Assembly (NCBI GenBank): GCA_023246885.1
Contig: JAHFHN010000043.1
Coordinates: 1 to 6,799, forward strand
Length of the DNA: 6,799 nt
Reading direction: 5' to 3'
From: Microcaldota archaeon
GTDB taxonomy: Archaea > Micrarchaeota > Micrarchaeia > Norongarragalinales > UBA8480
Below, in pieces: positions 1-5,543 of the stretch (positions within the stretch are counted from its first letter, which is position 1; the number at the start of each line of letters is the position of its first letter). The notes beneath the pieces were generated by a model. The model searched no databases. It was not told the origin of the DNA and was given only the letters and a program-made list of their open reading frames with translations. The position numbers were made by a program, and so were the translations under genes.

Positions 1-1099
1 AACTGCAACCAGGCGCAAAGTGAGTTGCAGTTACTTCAAAACCGTTTGACTGTAGTTTATTCATGAAGTCAACTAGTTTAGGAACGTGAAGTTTAGCTTG
101 CGAGCAAAGTTCAGAAAGGGAATAGAACAAAGGGGCTTCACTTTCTTCAAATAGTAAACCCATAAATTTGACTAGTTTAGCTTGCTGTGCCTCTGCATAA
201 AACTTTTGTTCGGCCAGATTAACAGCAGCTTTTTTTAGCACTTCTTTGCTTGAAAATTTGTCCAGCCAAAGTGGGCCTGCAACATTCAATTTTTCTCCAC
301 AATCGCATTTGCTTAGCATCTCGACACTTGTTCCTCTGTTGCCACATTTTTTGCATAGCCAAGCGTAGCCGAGTTTGTCAAAATTTGCATCTGCTTTTAG
401 TGCACCGCTTTCGCATAATAAAAACGTTTTAACATAGTGCCCTTGATACCATGAAACTAAGGGAGTGACGCCAAATTCGTGTAAACTTGCGATATTGGCA
501 ACGTGGCCAATGATTATGCGCATTGCTAACTCATGACAAAAAGCACAGTTAATTGATTGTGCATTATAAAAACGCTTGCACGCGTCCTTGTGGCCACCGC
601 ATAAATTTGCTAGGTCAGTAAAAGTAAGTGATAAGATGAATTTCTTTTTGCCACGGCGAAAAGCTGAGTCTATGTTTTGAATTGGTGAACCAAATGGATC
701 CATTTCAATTACATCAAATAATGGCGAAGTAGAAAGCGCTTGGTTTACGTCCATGTGCATGACAGCGGCGCGTTTTGAAACTTTGTTAAGGAGAATATTT
801 TTTTTAATAAAAGGTATAGAAGCATCGCCAGCATCGCATAATACGGCAGTGTCAATGTCGCTTTCTTTTAAGTAGCGGATCCCGCGTATTCCGGTGCCAG
901 TATAGCCATCGAATAATCGCGGTTTTGTTATTTTGCAGTGTTCAATACAAGTTTTTAGAAATATGGTAGATAAATCGCGGTTGAACTGCATTTCTGGGTT
1001 GTAAAAAACTGGACAGTGGTGTGGGTCTGAAAAACTTTGTTTTGGAACCGAAAAACAGGAGTCGCCTTCAGTTATTTTCGTCGTCTGTAGCTTTGCCAT
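1..1099 (-). CDS. trm1: tRNA (guanine(26)-N(2))-dimethyltransferase Trm1, 3' end cut by window edge
   Basis: SAM-dependent enzyme that makes m2G and m2,2G at position 26 of tRNAs in the cytoplasm. I translated 366 codons from the ATG at 1099 to the left edge with no stop. N-terminal family signature KITEGDSCFSVPK (residues 8-20) and VFYNPEMQFNRDLS (31-44); SAM-binding motif I DGYTGTGIRG (64-73); catalytic DPFGSP (134-139); TDLANLCGG (161-169). A likely zinc-binding knuckle has Cys249, Cys252, Cys265 and Cys267 (CxxC then CxC), followed by the conserved AGPLW (274-278). Archaeal Trm1 is usually about 370-390 aa and the visible end, TATHFAPG, corresponds to the family's near-C-terminal THF motif, so perhaps 10-20 residues are missing. 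The ATG at 1099 puts the N-terminal signature at its usual distance, and the reading frame closes with a TGA about 12 codons upstream. It lies 24 nt after eL33 in the same direction, so it may be co-transcribed, but it also has its own TATA-like box. Confidence 0.97.
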   Translation of the reverse strand, partial: MAKLQTTKITEGDSCFSVPKQSFSDPHHCPVFYNPEMQFNRDLSTIFLKTCIEHCKITKPRLFDGYTGTGIRGIRYLKESDIDTAVLCDAGDASIPFIKKNILLNKVSKRAAVMHMDVNQALSTSPLFDVIEMDPFGSPIQNIDSAFRRGKKKFILSLTFTDLANLCGGHKDACKRFYNAQSINCAFCHELAMRIIIGHVANIASLHEFGVTPLVSWYQGHYVKTFLLCESGALKADANFDKLGYAWLCKKCGNRGTSVEMLSKCDCGEKLNVAGPLWLDKFSSKEVLKKAAVNLAEQKFYAEAQQAKLVKFMGLLFEESEAPLFYSLSELCSQAKLHVPKLVDFMNKLQSNGFEVTATHFAPGCS

Positions 1100-1116
1100 A
1101 TTCAGAAGCAAGCTCG

Positions 1117-1128
1117 AATATTTTTAAG
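1117..1128 (-). promoter_or_regulatory. TATA-like box for trm1, overlapping the end of the eL33 gene
   Basis: On the minus strand the sequence reads CTTAAAAATATT. Its midpoint is about 24 nt before the trm1 ATG at 1099, roughly the archaeal TATA-to-start distance for a leaderless transcript. It overlaps the TAA stop codon of the eL33 gene (1124-1126). No Shine-Dalgarno match precedes the trm1 ATG, which fits a leaderless start. The sequence is AT-rich, so a chance match is possible. Confidence 0.45.
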
Positions 1129-1381
1129 CGATTTCAATTTTGGTACCAACTGCTTGGCCGGGTAACCCTTTTTCCATTACAACGCGGAGTTTACCGCTAT
1201 TGCCATGAGTAGAAGCTACTTTGCCTTTGATCTCTTTGCCAGAAGGAGTCTTCCAAGAAACTGATTTGCCTACAAATGCCTTTGCTTTTTCACTTGAGTC
1301 GCATGCATCAACAACGACTATAAACTGGTCACCGTATTCAGTGTGTCGTCCTCGCCTGTAGTTTTCAATAATTGCATCCAT
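1124..1381 (-). CDS. rpl35ae: 50S ribosomal protein L35Ae (eL33)
   Basis: Small basic protein of the archaeal/eukaryotic large ribosomal subunit, absent from bacteria. The 85 residues match the family along the whole length: IIENYRRGRHTEYGDQFIVVV near the N-terminus (residues 4-24), FVGKSVSWKTPSGKEIKGKV in the middle (36-55), the STHGNSGKLRV stretch (57-67) and the C-terminal signature EKGLPGQAVGTKIEI (70-84). Length is normal for archaeal L35Ae. The ATG at 1381 is supported by a GAGGT Shine-Dalgarno-like element at 1393-1397; if it pairs as part of GGAGGTGATC, the full pairing region would end about 6 nt before the ATG, similar to other genes here. It is the first gene of a likely eL33-trm1 unit and is transcribed away from the DHH operon, from which it is separated by 82 nt. 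Confidence 0.96.
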   Translation of the reverse strand: MDAIIENYRRGRHTEYGDQFIVVVDACDSSEKAKAFVGKSVSWKTPSGKEIKGKVASTHGNSGKLRVVMEKGLPGQAVGTKIEIA

Positions 1382-1392
1382 TTAATAGTAAA

Positions 1393-1397
1393 ACCTC
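1393..1397 (-). promoter_or_regulatory. Shine-Dalgarno-like GAGGT for eL33
   Basis: The minus strand reads AGCGAGGTTTTACTATTAA just before the ATG at 1381. GAGGT is part of the archaeal consensus GGAGGTGATC. The spacer of 11 nt is what remains if the GATC part is mismatched. It implies that eL33, unlike its divergent neighbour, is translated from a leadered mRNA. Confidence 0.45.
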
Positions 1398-1432
1398 GCT
1401 AAAATAATTGATAATTAACAGTTACTTCAAAA

Positions 1433-1440
1433 TTTATAAA
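1433..1440. promoter_or_regulatory. Palindromic TATA box TTTATAAA shared by divergent eL33 and DHH genes
   Basis: TTTATAAA is its own reverse complement, so it can be read as a TATA box both ways. On the plus strand its midpoint is about 27 nt before the ATG at 1464, exactly where a TATA box should sit for a leaderless transcript of the DHH gene. On the minus strand it would give a start near 1409 and a leader of about 28 nt that contains the GAGGT element of eL33. No other TATA-like sequence fits the plus-strand gene. Confidence 0.6.
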
Positions 1441-1463
1441 CCGCGTTGGTGCTATACGCCCCC

Positions 1464-2804
1464 ATGAATACCACCCTATACATAGTTAAAAAAGACGTTT
1501 TTGACCCTGAAAAATACTACGGCTGTAATGGCCAGGAATTTATAGTTATAAAAAGCGAATGTGAGTTAAAACCAGAAAAAATATACGAATTAACTGGCAA
1601 ATACACTAACTATACTTTTCGAGTTGAAACCGCAGAACAAAAAACCGACAAAAAACTCGAAACATCAGTAAAACAATTCCTCTTTTTCCAACCGGCAATA
1701 GTTAAAGAAGTCGTCAAGGCGCCGTTGTTAATTGAAATGAAAGAACTGTTCAACGATGCGGCTATTACGCTTACAAAAGCAGTGTTGGAGTTGCGCACAA
1801 TTAAGATACGCTATGACGGAGACGGCGATGGCATCTCCTCCGGTATTATTTTGAAAAAATGCCTCGAAAAATTTGCTAAAGACAAAAAAGTGCCGCTTCT
1901 TCTTCGCACACAAGAATCGTATAGCGCAGTTTACAGTGAAAAAGATTGCGAGGAAGACAAAGGATTAGCAGAAGGTAGCCTCCTAGTATTGTTAGACCAC
2001 GGGGCAAACCAAGAAAGCAAGGAAAACTTGTGTCGGTCAGCAAAAAACTTTGAAATAATGGTAGTTGACCATCACCCGCCAGCAATTGAACCATGCATTG
2101 ACCACTTCGTCTCCCCATTTCAATTGAAAAACGCAGTTGAACCATCTAGTTATAACACGGGTTTACTTGCATTTGAAATCGCTAGACGCATTTGCCCTGA
2201 ATTAGAGTCAGAATTTCTGCGCTTTTGCAGGTATTCAATGCAAACCGACACTAGCTCATTTCGCGAAAGCACATTTTTCCCAGAAGGAGTTGTCATCGAT
2301 TACCTAGCAGTAAGTTCAATTGACCCATATTCGCTGGAATTCTACGACAAAACACTTAGCGACAAACATCTAGTTGGTGAATTGTACCGTGAAGAGAAGC
2401 TAAAAACTCAACGCGCATTAGAAAAAGCAATTCACAAAGCAAAAACATACACCGGCAAATACACACTAGTAACTTGCGATGTAACTGGCATTGCAAAAAA
2501 GAACAGCTACCCATCCATAAGCAAATTGCACAATGCGCTTCAATTTCACTTCGCTGAAAAAGGCCCAACAGCTAGCCTCGTTTATACCGGAGATAGCTTG
2601 TCATTTCGCGCAAATAGAAGCGCAGCTGACCTTGGCTTCTCTGCTCATTTTGTGATTAAAGCTTTGAAAGAAACTTATGGCAAAAGCGGCTTTACAGGCG
2701 GTGGCCACGACGTGGCATCCTCAAGCCGTTTTCCAAAAGAATACGCAAAACAAATAATTACAACTGCAATTGAAATGGTGATGCAAAATGGACAATGTAG
2801 CTAA
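1464..2804 (+). CDS. DHH-DHHA1 family phosphoesterase (RecJ-like)
   Basis: Metal-dependent phosphoesterase of the DHH superfamily, which includes RecJ exonucleases, archaeal RecJ-like/GAN nucleases and NrnA-type oligonucleotide or cyclic-dinucleotide hydrolases. From the ATG at 1464 it has 446 residues. Motif I is YDGDGDGISSG (117-127), motif II LLDHG (176-180), motif III VVDHHPP (200-206, the name-giving DHH at 202-204), motif IV Asp262 in TDTSSF, and the DHHA1 substrate-binding loop GGGH (412-415). Residues 1-100 form an extra N-terminal region I cannot assign; an OB-like nucleic-acid-binding domain is possible. The open frame extends to a TTG at 1446 and a GTG at 1449, but the TATA box at 1433-1440 favours the ATG as a leaderless start. 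Its 3' end overlaps the next gene by 17 nt, so the two are probably translationally coupled. Which substrate (DNA, RNA or nucleotide) it cuts cannot be told; the Whirly-like partner favours single-stranded nucleic acid. Confidence 0.92.
   Translation: MNTTLYIVKKDVFDPEKYYGCNGQEFIVIKSECELKPEKIYELTGKYTNYTFRVETAEQKTDKKLETSVKQFLFFQPAIVKEVVKAPLLIEMKELFNDAAITLTKAVLELRTIKIRYDGDGDGISSGIILKKCLEKFAKDKKVPLLLRTQESYSAVYSEKDCEEDKGLAEGSLLVLLDHGANQESKENLCRSAKNFEIMVVDHHPPAIEPCIDHFVSPFQLKNAVEPSSYNTGLLAFEIARRICPELESEFLRFCRYSMQTDTSSFRESTFFPEGVVIDYLAVSSIDPYSLEFYDKTLSDKHLVGELYREEKLKTQRALEKAIHKAKTYTGKYTLVTCDVTGIAKKNSYPSISKLHNALQFHFAEKGPTASLVYTGDSLSFRANRSAADLGFSAHFVIKALKETYGKSGFTGGGHDVASSSRFPKEYAKQIITTAIEMVMQNGQCS
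2777..2782 (+). promoter_or_regulatory. Shine-Dalgarno GGTGAT for the Whirly-like gene, inside the DHH coding end
   Basis: GGTGAT lies 5 nt before the ATG at 2788 and matches six bases of the archaeal consensus GGAGGTGATC. It sits within the DHH reading frame, so translation of the Whirly-like gene can begin on the same mRNA before the upstream stop at 2804. It is the reason for choosing this start. Confidence 0.65.
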
Positions 2805-3267
2805 AAGCGAAAGTAAACTTGAAAATAAATTCGAAAATAAATTTAAAATTTACAAGCCAAACAAAACAGGCACAGGTTCAGCAGTTCAATTTGATTTTAA
2901 TGTAGAAAAGAAAAGTGTTTTTGTTGAAGCTGCAAAGCAAACTGGGCCACAGGCATTTGGGTGGTCGGACAAACTAACTTTCAAAATGGCAGTAGTTGAC
3001 ATGGCTAAATTGCTAATTGTATTAAGCGGCAAAGCCGCCAACGCAGAACTATTTCACGACCCTTCAAAAGGAGGATACGCTGTTTCTGCAGATACACGCA
3101 ACTCAACAGTAAGTTTTTCAAAAATGGCAACAGGGTATTATTTTAAGCTGTCAACACAAGATCAAAAAGGACAAGTTGCGTCAATAGCAATACCCATAAG
3201 CGAAGATGAAGCAATGGTGTTGAAAATATTGTTAGAAAAAGCAATTGAAAAAAGCTTTAACTGGTAA
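2788..3267 (+). CDS. Putative Whirly-type single-stranded-nucleic-acid-binding protein
   Basis: 159 residues. By recall, the pattern matches plant Whirly proteins (tetrameric ssDNA-binding proteins of organelles and nucleus) and the related fold of kinetoplastid MRP1/MRP2. KIYKPNKTG (20-28) resembles the first strand with its IYKGKAAL motif; FGWSDKLTFKMAVVDMAKLL (57-76) resembles the YDWSRKQVFSLSVTEIGTL segment; AELFHDPSKG (86-95) resembles the hallmark EFFHDPFKG; YYFKLS (117-122), then AIPISEDEAMVLKILLEKAI (134-153) resembles FFNLSV and the YIPITKAEFAVL helix; the protein ends in FNW as Whirly domains end in IGW. The plant oligomerisation/DNA-binding KGKAALS motif is not preserved. Residues 1-19 are a charged tail with a short ENKF repeat. 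The gene overlaps the DHH gene by 17 nt and is followed 6 nt later by the next gene, so the three form an operon. Existence of the gene is nearly certain; the family call comes from remembered motifs, without a profile search. The PC4-like or PUR-alpha-like fold is an alternative. Confidence 0.72.
   Translation: MDNVAKSESKLENKFENKFKIYKPNKTGTGSAVQFDFNVEKKSVFVEAAKQTGPQAFGWSDKLTFKMAVVDMAKLLIVLSGKAANAELFHDPSKGGYAVSADTRNSTVSFSKMATGYYFKLSTQDQKGQVASIAIPISEDEAMVLKILLEKAIEKSFNW
2821..2844 (+). repeat. Two tandem 12-bp units encoding the ENKF repeat
   Basis: GAAAATAAATTC is followed directly by GAAAATAAATTT, one mismatch apart. They are in frame and produce ENKFENKF at residues 13-20 of the Whirly-like protein. 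Such an in-frame duplication in a charged N-terminal tail looks like slippage in AT-rich coding sequence. Confidence 0.6.
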
Positions 3268-3273
3268 ATTTAA

Positions 3274-3852
3274 ATGAAAAAACTAGCGGTTAAACGTTTG
3301 CCAAACGGATCGAGAATAGTTGTGTTTCCAGGCAATGAGTTTACTCCAGAACACTTTCACCCAGATAATTTAAAAACAGTAAAAAACATTCGCGAACGCG
3401 TCACAATAATTGAAGTTAAAAAACAACCATTTGGCATCGTGAGACGTCAATTGTTATTAATGGCAAAAACACGCGCTAGAGATAACCGCCAATTAACAAG
3501 ATTAACCCCCTTATCTGAAGCGCGGCTAGCTCGCTTTGTAATGGGATTGAATATGCCAAACGTCGTTGTTGAAGAGCCAGTTGCTGCACACTTGCACAAA
3601 AACGGAGACCACGTTATTTTTTATCGGAAGATTAGATTCCCTTATGGAAAACGAAAAGTCGAACTATACTTTAACCGCAAGCCAGGCGAAGTAGATGATA
3701 TTTATCGCACGTTAAGGGCAAACGGGATAGAACCAGTGGACTTTCAGAGTAGTCCAATAACCCGCTCGCGTTTAGGAATCTATGATTTAGAGACTTGGAG
3801 AACAACGCCAGAATTAAGAAAAAAATTAAAGCTAAAATATCAAAAAATTTAG
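3274..3852 (+). CDS. Unrecognised 192-aa protein, possible degenerate protein-kinase-like fold
   Basis: I do not recognise this family firmly. It is basic, with no signal peptide or membrane segment, so cytoplasmic. Several blocks echo a kinase-fold layout: VTIIEVKKQ (43-51) could be a strand with the ATP-lysine; SEARLARFVMGLN (81-93) an alpha-C-like helix with Glu82; VVVEEPVAAHL then HVIFYRKI (97-107, 113-120) like the strands and hinge; GIEPVDFQSSPI (151-162) like a catalytic loop with Asp156; and LGIYDLETW (167-175) like the metal-binding Asp segment with Asp171. The loop lacks the usual His and Asn, and the C-lobe is almost absent, so an inactive remnant or a different fold is equally possible. 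The start ATG follows the Whirly-like stop by 6 nt and has only GGT (3263-3265) as a weak Shine-Dalgarno at the spacing used by the gene before it. It is the last gene of the operon. The 3' end is very rich in lysine AAA codons. Confidence 0.8.
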   Translation: MKKLAVKRLPNGSRIVVFPGNEFTPEHFHPDNLKTVKNIRERVTIIEVKKQPFGIVRRQLLLMAKTRARDNRQLTRLTPLSEARLARFVMGLNMPNVVVEEPVAAHLHKNGDHVIFYRKIRFPYGKRKVELYFNRKPGEVDDIYRTLRANGIEPVDFQSSPITRSRLGIYDLETWRTTPELRKKLKLKYQKI

Positions 3853-3860
3853 AAAAAAGA
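3826..3860 (-). terminator. U-rich terminator of the surface-protein gene, lying in the convergent gene's 3' end
   Basis: Just past the minus-strand stop at 3861-3863 the minus strand carries runs of T: six at 3853-3858, six at 3842-3847, then further T runs to about 3826. Archaeal intrinsic termination relies on such U tracts without a strong hairpin. Only 8 nt lie between the two convergent stops, so the tract is built from the lysine codons of the opposing gene. Confidence 0.5.
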
Positions 3861-5333
3861 TTAAGCAGTGCTTCTTCGCAGTGTTGCTTTTGCTGAGAAT
3901 ATTGCGATTATCAATGCAACGAAAACAATTGCACCAATCCACTCTAACCCACTTAAGTCCAGCAAGCCCGCTAAGAATAAACCAGTTGTTGAACTTGGTT
4001 TAACTGGAGATAGCTTTTGTGTTTTTAGCACATTGCCATTCGCATCGCGAACTAAAAGAGTCGGAGCGATTTCACTGGTTACTGCACCCACTGGCTGAAT
4101 TGAAGCAGTCAAATTCCTTGAAGAATTTGCAGGAATATCAATTGGCATAGATGTTGAAACCTTCCAGTTGTTTGGAACATCTACAACAGTTGCATAAACG
4201 CCAACAAGGGTTTGGTTTGAAGGGTTATCAACTTGAACCGAGTATGAAACTACCCCAGTTGAATCACATTCTGCAATATTGAACTGCACTGGTTGCTTTG
4301 TAGAGACGTATTGGTTTGATGCAACAACGTCAATTACCCTATCTTGTGCGGATAAGCTTGACAAGTCCAAATTAAGCACGAAATTTTGCTCTGAACGAGG
4401 AGCAAGTGTCAAGGTGTTTGAAGAGACAAACAAGGATGGAATCGAAACCGTTAGGGTTTCAACTGCACTTCCAGGGTTCTTGATTGTTCCAGCAATTGTG
4501 ACAATACCACAGTTCTTTGTATTTACAACTTGAGGCATTACAAGTTCAACAGAATGTGTTTTGCCAACTTCAAAGAAAATATCTTTAACAGCAGCAACTT
4601 GTCCACTTCTAGTTGCTTGAATTGAAACCCATTGGGTCCCTTGCAAGTCGCGCGGAGAAACAGTTAGCGTAACTCTCTTAGATTCTCCTCTTTGCAATAC
4701 AAACGCATAATCATTCAAAATTGGATTTAGCTCGACAGCTCCAATTGCAGATAAAAGAAATTCTCCTGTAGCGCCACGGTTTACTATATCCAAATTTATT
4801 TGGCGCGTTTCACCATTTGCAATGTCAGTTTGGCCTTCCGGAGCATAGATTACAAGATTGACATCACTTGCATCAAATTGACTTGCAAGCGATAAAGTGC
4901 TACCAAAAGCATTGGCTTGACTTGGAACATCTTGTGGCAAACTGTTTTGAACAACTGGCAAGCAATCAATAGACTGTTGCACATCCACTTCAACTGTTTT
5001 CGAAGTTCGTTGGCTTATGCCCGCACTTGTGACAGTGTCAAGATTAATAGTTGTGTAAAATAGCCCTTTTGAACATAGCACAGGTAAGAAGGTAACTGTA
5101 AATGATTTGACAGCGCCTGCGTCCATGGTTCCAAACGAAGGAGTAACGCGTGTTGCGATGCTTCCTTCAGTGTTTATAGCATAGTCGCCTGATTCACTTG
5201 GTGTGAACCAGAATGTGAGTTGCCCATCTCTATTGCTAGTTACGTCAACATGGTTAGACGCTGAGAACAACGTCTGACCAGCTACGAAGCTAGTCAATAC
5301 GACAAGCGCTGCCAAAAATCCAAACAATTTCAT
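3861..5333 (-). CDS. Secreted surface protein with beta-sandwich repeats and C-terminal membrane anchor
   Basis: 490 residues. Residues 1-20 are a Sec signal peptide (MKLFGFLAALVVLTSFVAGQ: Lys2, then a hydrophobic core). The body is Ser/Thr/Val-rich with little helix and reads as four Ig-like or NEW3/CARDB-like beta-sandwich units at roughly 21-122, 155-256, 260-355 and 358-440. Recurrent signs are NRG/NPG/NPS turns (185-187, 286-288, 370-372) and R/S-x-N/V strands after LAPRSEQNFVL-like loops. Four cysteines form two plausible disulfide pairs (Cys87-Cys124, Cys275-Cys356). N-x-S/T sites at Asn373, Asn403 and Asn407 could be glycosylated. A C-terminal membrane helix (about 465-480) is followed by a basic tail ending RRSTA, which places the bulk outside the cell. 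Role in adhesion, cell envelope or S-layer association is inference. The ATG at 5333 starts directly with the signal peptide. It diverges from the TrmB-family gene, a plausible regulator. Confidence 0.92.
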   Translation of the reverse strand: MKLFGFLAALVVLTSFVAGQTLFSASNHVDVTSNRDGQLTFWFTPSESGDYAINTEGSIATRVTPSFGTMDAGAVKSFTVTFLPVLCSKGLFYTTINLDTVTSAGISQRTSKTVEVDVQQSIDCLPVVQNSLPQDVPSQANAFGSTLSLASQFDASDVNLVIYAPEGQTDIANGETRQINLDIVNRGATGEFLLSAIGAVELNPILNDYAFVLQRGESKRVTLTVSPRDLQGTQWVSIQATRSGQVAAVKDIFFEVGKTHSVELVMPQVVNTKNCGIVTIAGTIKNPGSAVETLTVSIPSLFVSSNTLTLAPRSEQNFVLNLDLSSLSAQDRVIDVVASNQYVSTKQPVQFNIAECDSTGVVSYSVQVDNPSNQTLVGVYATVVDVPNNWKVSTSMPIDIPANSSRNLTASIQPVGAVTSEIAPTLLVRDANGNVLKTQKLSPVKPSSTTGLFLAGLLDLSGLEWIGAIVFVALIIAIFSAKATLRRSTA

Positions 5334-5343
5334 AATGTGTCAC

Positions 5344-5365
5344 TACAAGTTGGTGATAACTTGTA
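5344..5365. promoter_or_regulatory. Perfect inverted repeat, candidate operator at the surface-protein start
   Basis: TACAAGTT, a 6-nt spacer GGTGAT, then AACTTGTA: eight paired bases on each arm. It touches the TATA box of the minus-strand gene (5364-5371) and covers the predicted transcription start, up to 10 nt before the ATG. In archaea a bound protein there would block RNA polymerase recruitment or escape. The TrmB-family protein encoded next door is the natural candidate to bind it, but no experiment or consensus proves that. A stem-loop in RNA is less likely since most of it would be upstream of the start. Confidence 0.55.
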
Positions 5366-5371
5366 TTTAAA
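5364..5371 (-). promoter_or_regulatory. Proximal TATA box TTTAAATA of the surface-protein gene
   Basis: The minus strand reads AAGCTTTAAATACAAG. The box midpoint is about 34 nt before the ATG at 5333, predicting a start near 5341 and a very short leader. A GTGA at 5340-5343, six nt before the ATG, could be a partial Shine-Dalgarno if transcription begins a little upstream. Confidence 0.5.
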
Positions 5372-5387
5372 GCTTGTGTTTTGTTAC

Positions 5388-5400
5388 TCACTACTAGTGA
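5388..5400. promoter_or_regulatory. Second inverted repeat TCACTA-c-TAGTGA, candidate operator
   Basis: TCACTACTAGTGA is a perfect 6-bp-arm palindrome with one central base. It lies five bases downstream (minus direction) of the distal TATA-like box at 5406-5413, the same arrangement as the proximal box and its repeat. The half TCACTAC recurs at 5340-5346 and TACTAGTG recurs at 5585-5592 near the start of the regulator gene. Confidence 0.4.
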
Positions 5401-5405
5401 ATACA

Positions 5406-5413
5406 TTTATATA
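5406..5413. promoter_or_regulatory. Distal TATA-like box TTTATATA / TATATAAA
   Basis: On the minus strand it reads TATATAAA, a near-consensus archaeal TATA box that would start surface-protein transcription near 5383 with a leader of about 50 nt. On the plus strand it could start the TrmB-family gene near 5436 with a long A-rich leader of about 108 nt that keeps the GTGATC Shine-Dalgarno. Direction is undecided. Confidence 0.35.
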
Positions 5414-5508
5414 GTTGTGTTGGTAGAAGATAATATACTCAAATACAAACGAAAATTGAAAAGAAGAAAAACAAAAAAAGAAAGATGCAAAATAAAATGC
5501 AAAAAAAA

Positions 5509-5519
5509 TATATATTTAA
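5509..5519 (+). promoter_or_regulatory. TATA box TATATATTTAA before the TrmB-family gene
   Basis: The midpoint is about 29 nt before the ATG at 5544, as for a leaderless or nearly leaderless archaeal transcript. The region just upstream (5451-5508) is an almost pure A/G tract and includes ATGCAAAA twice, 12 nt apart (5485-5492, 5497-5504). Confidence 0.5.
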
Positions 5520-5532
5520 TGCTAAACAAAAA

Positions 5533-5538
5533 GTGATC
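5533..5538 (+). promoter_or_regulatory. Shine-Dalgarno GTGATC before the TrmB-family gene
   Basis: GTGATC matches the 3' half of the consensus GGAGGTGATC and lies 5 nt before the ATG at 5544. It supports that start, but only if transcription begins upstream of the TATA box at 5509-5519; a transcript from that box would begin too late to include it. Confidence 0.5.
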
Positions 5539-5543
5539 CGCTA

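Noticed and set aside
250..432. Plus-strand open frame of 60 codons opposite trm1, and similar frames at 1021-1212, 3868-4098 and 4279-4533.
   Set aside because: They lie wholly opposite well-supported genes, have no recognisable domains and look like antisense shadows.
28..1432. A 14-nt identical repeat CAGTTACTTCAAAA at 28-41 (inside trm1) and 1419-1432 (eL33/DHH intergenic region).
   Set aside because: One copy is ordinary coding sequence for GFEVTAT; a single 14-nt match in AT-rich sequence of this length can be chance, and there is no further similarity around it.
1446..1463. Upstream TTG (1446) or GTG (1449) as start of the DHH protein.
   Set aside because: The TATA box at 1433-1440 would be too close (about 10-13 nt), and the ATG at 1464 is at the right distance for a leaderless start.
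5344..5365. The inverted repeat as a rho-independent-type terminator or riboswitch.
   Set aside because: The stem is AT-rich, lies at a promoter between divergent genes and has no following T run in the transcribed direction; an operator fits better.
5451..5508. A/G-rich tract considered as a CRISPR-leader, origin or RNA gene.
   Set aside because: No repeat-spacer array, no repeated origin-box cluster and no fold with a GC-rich stem; it is simply an A-rich leader or spacer.
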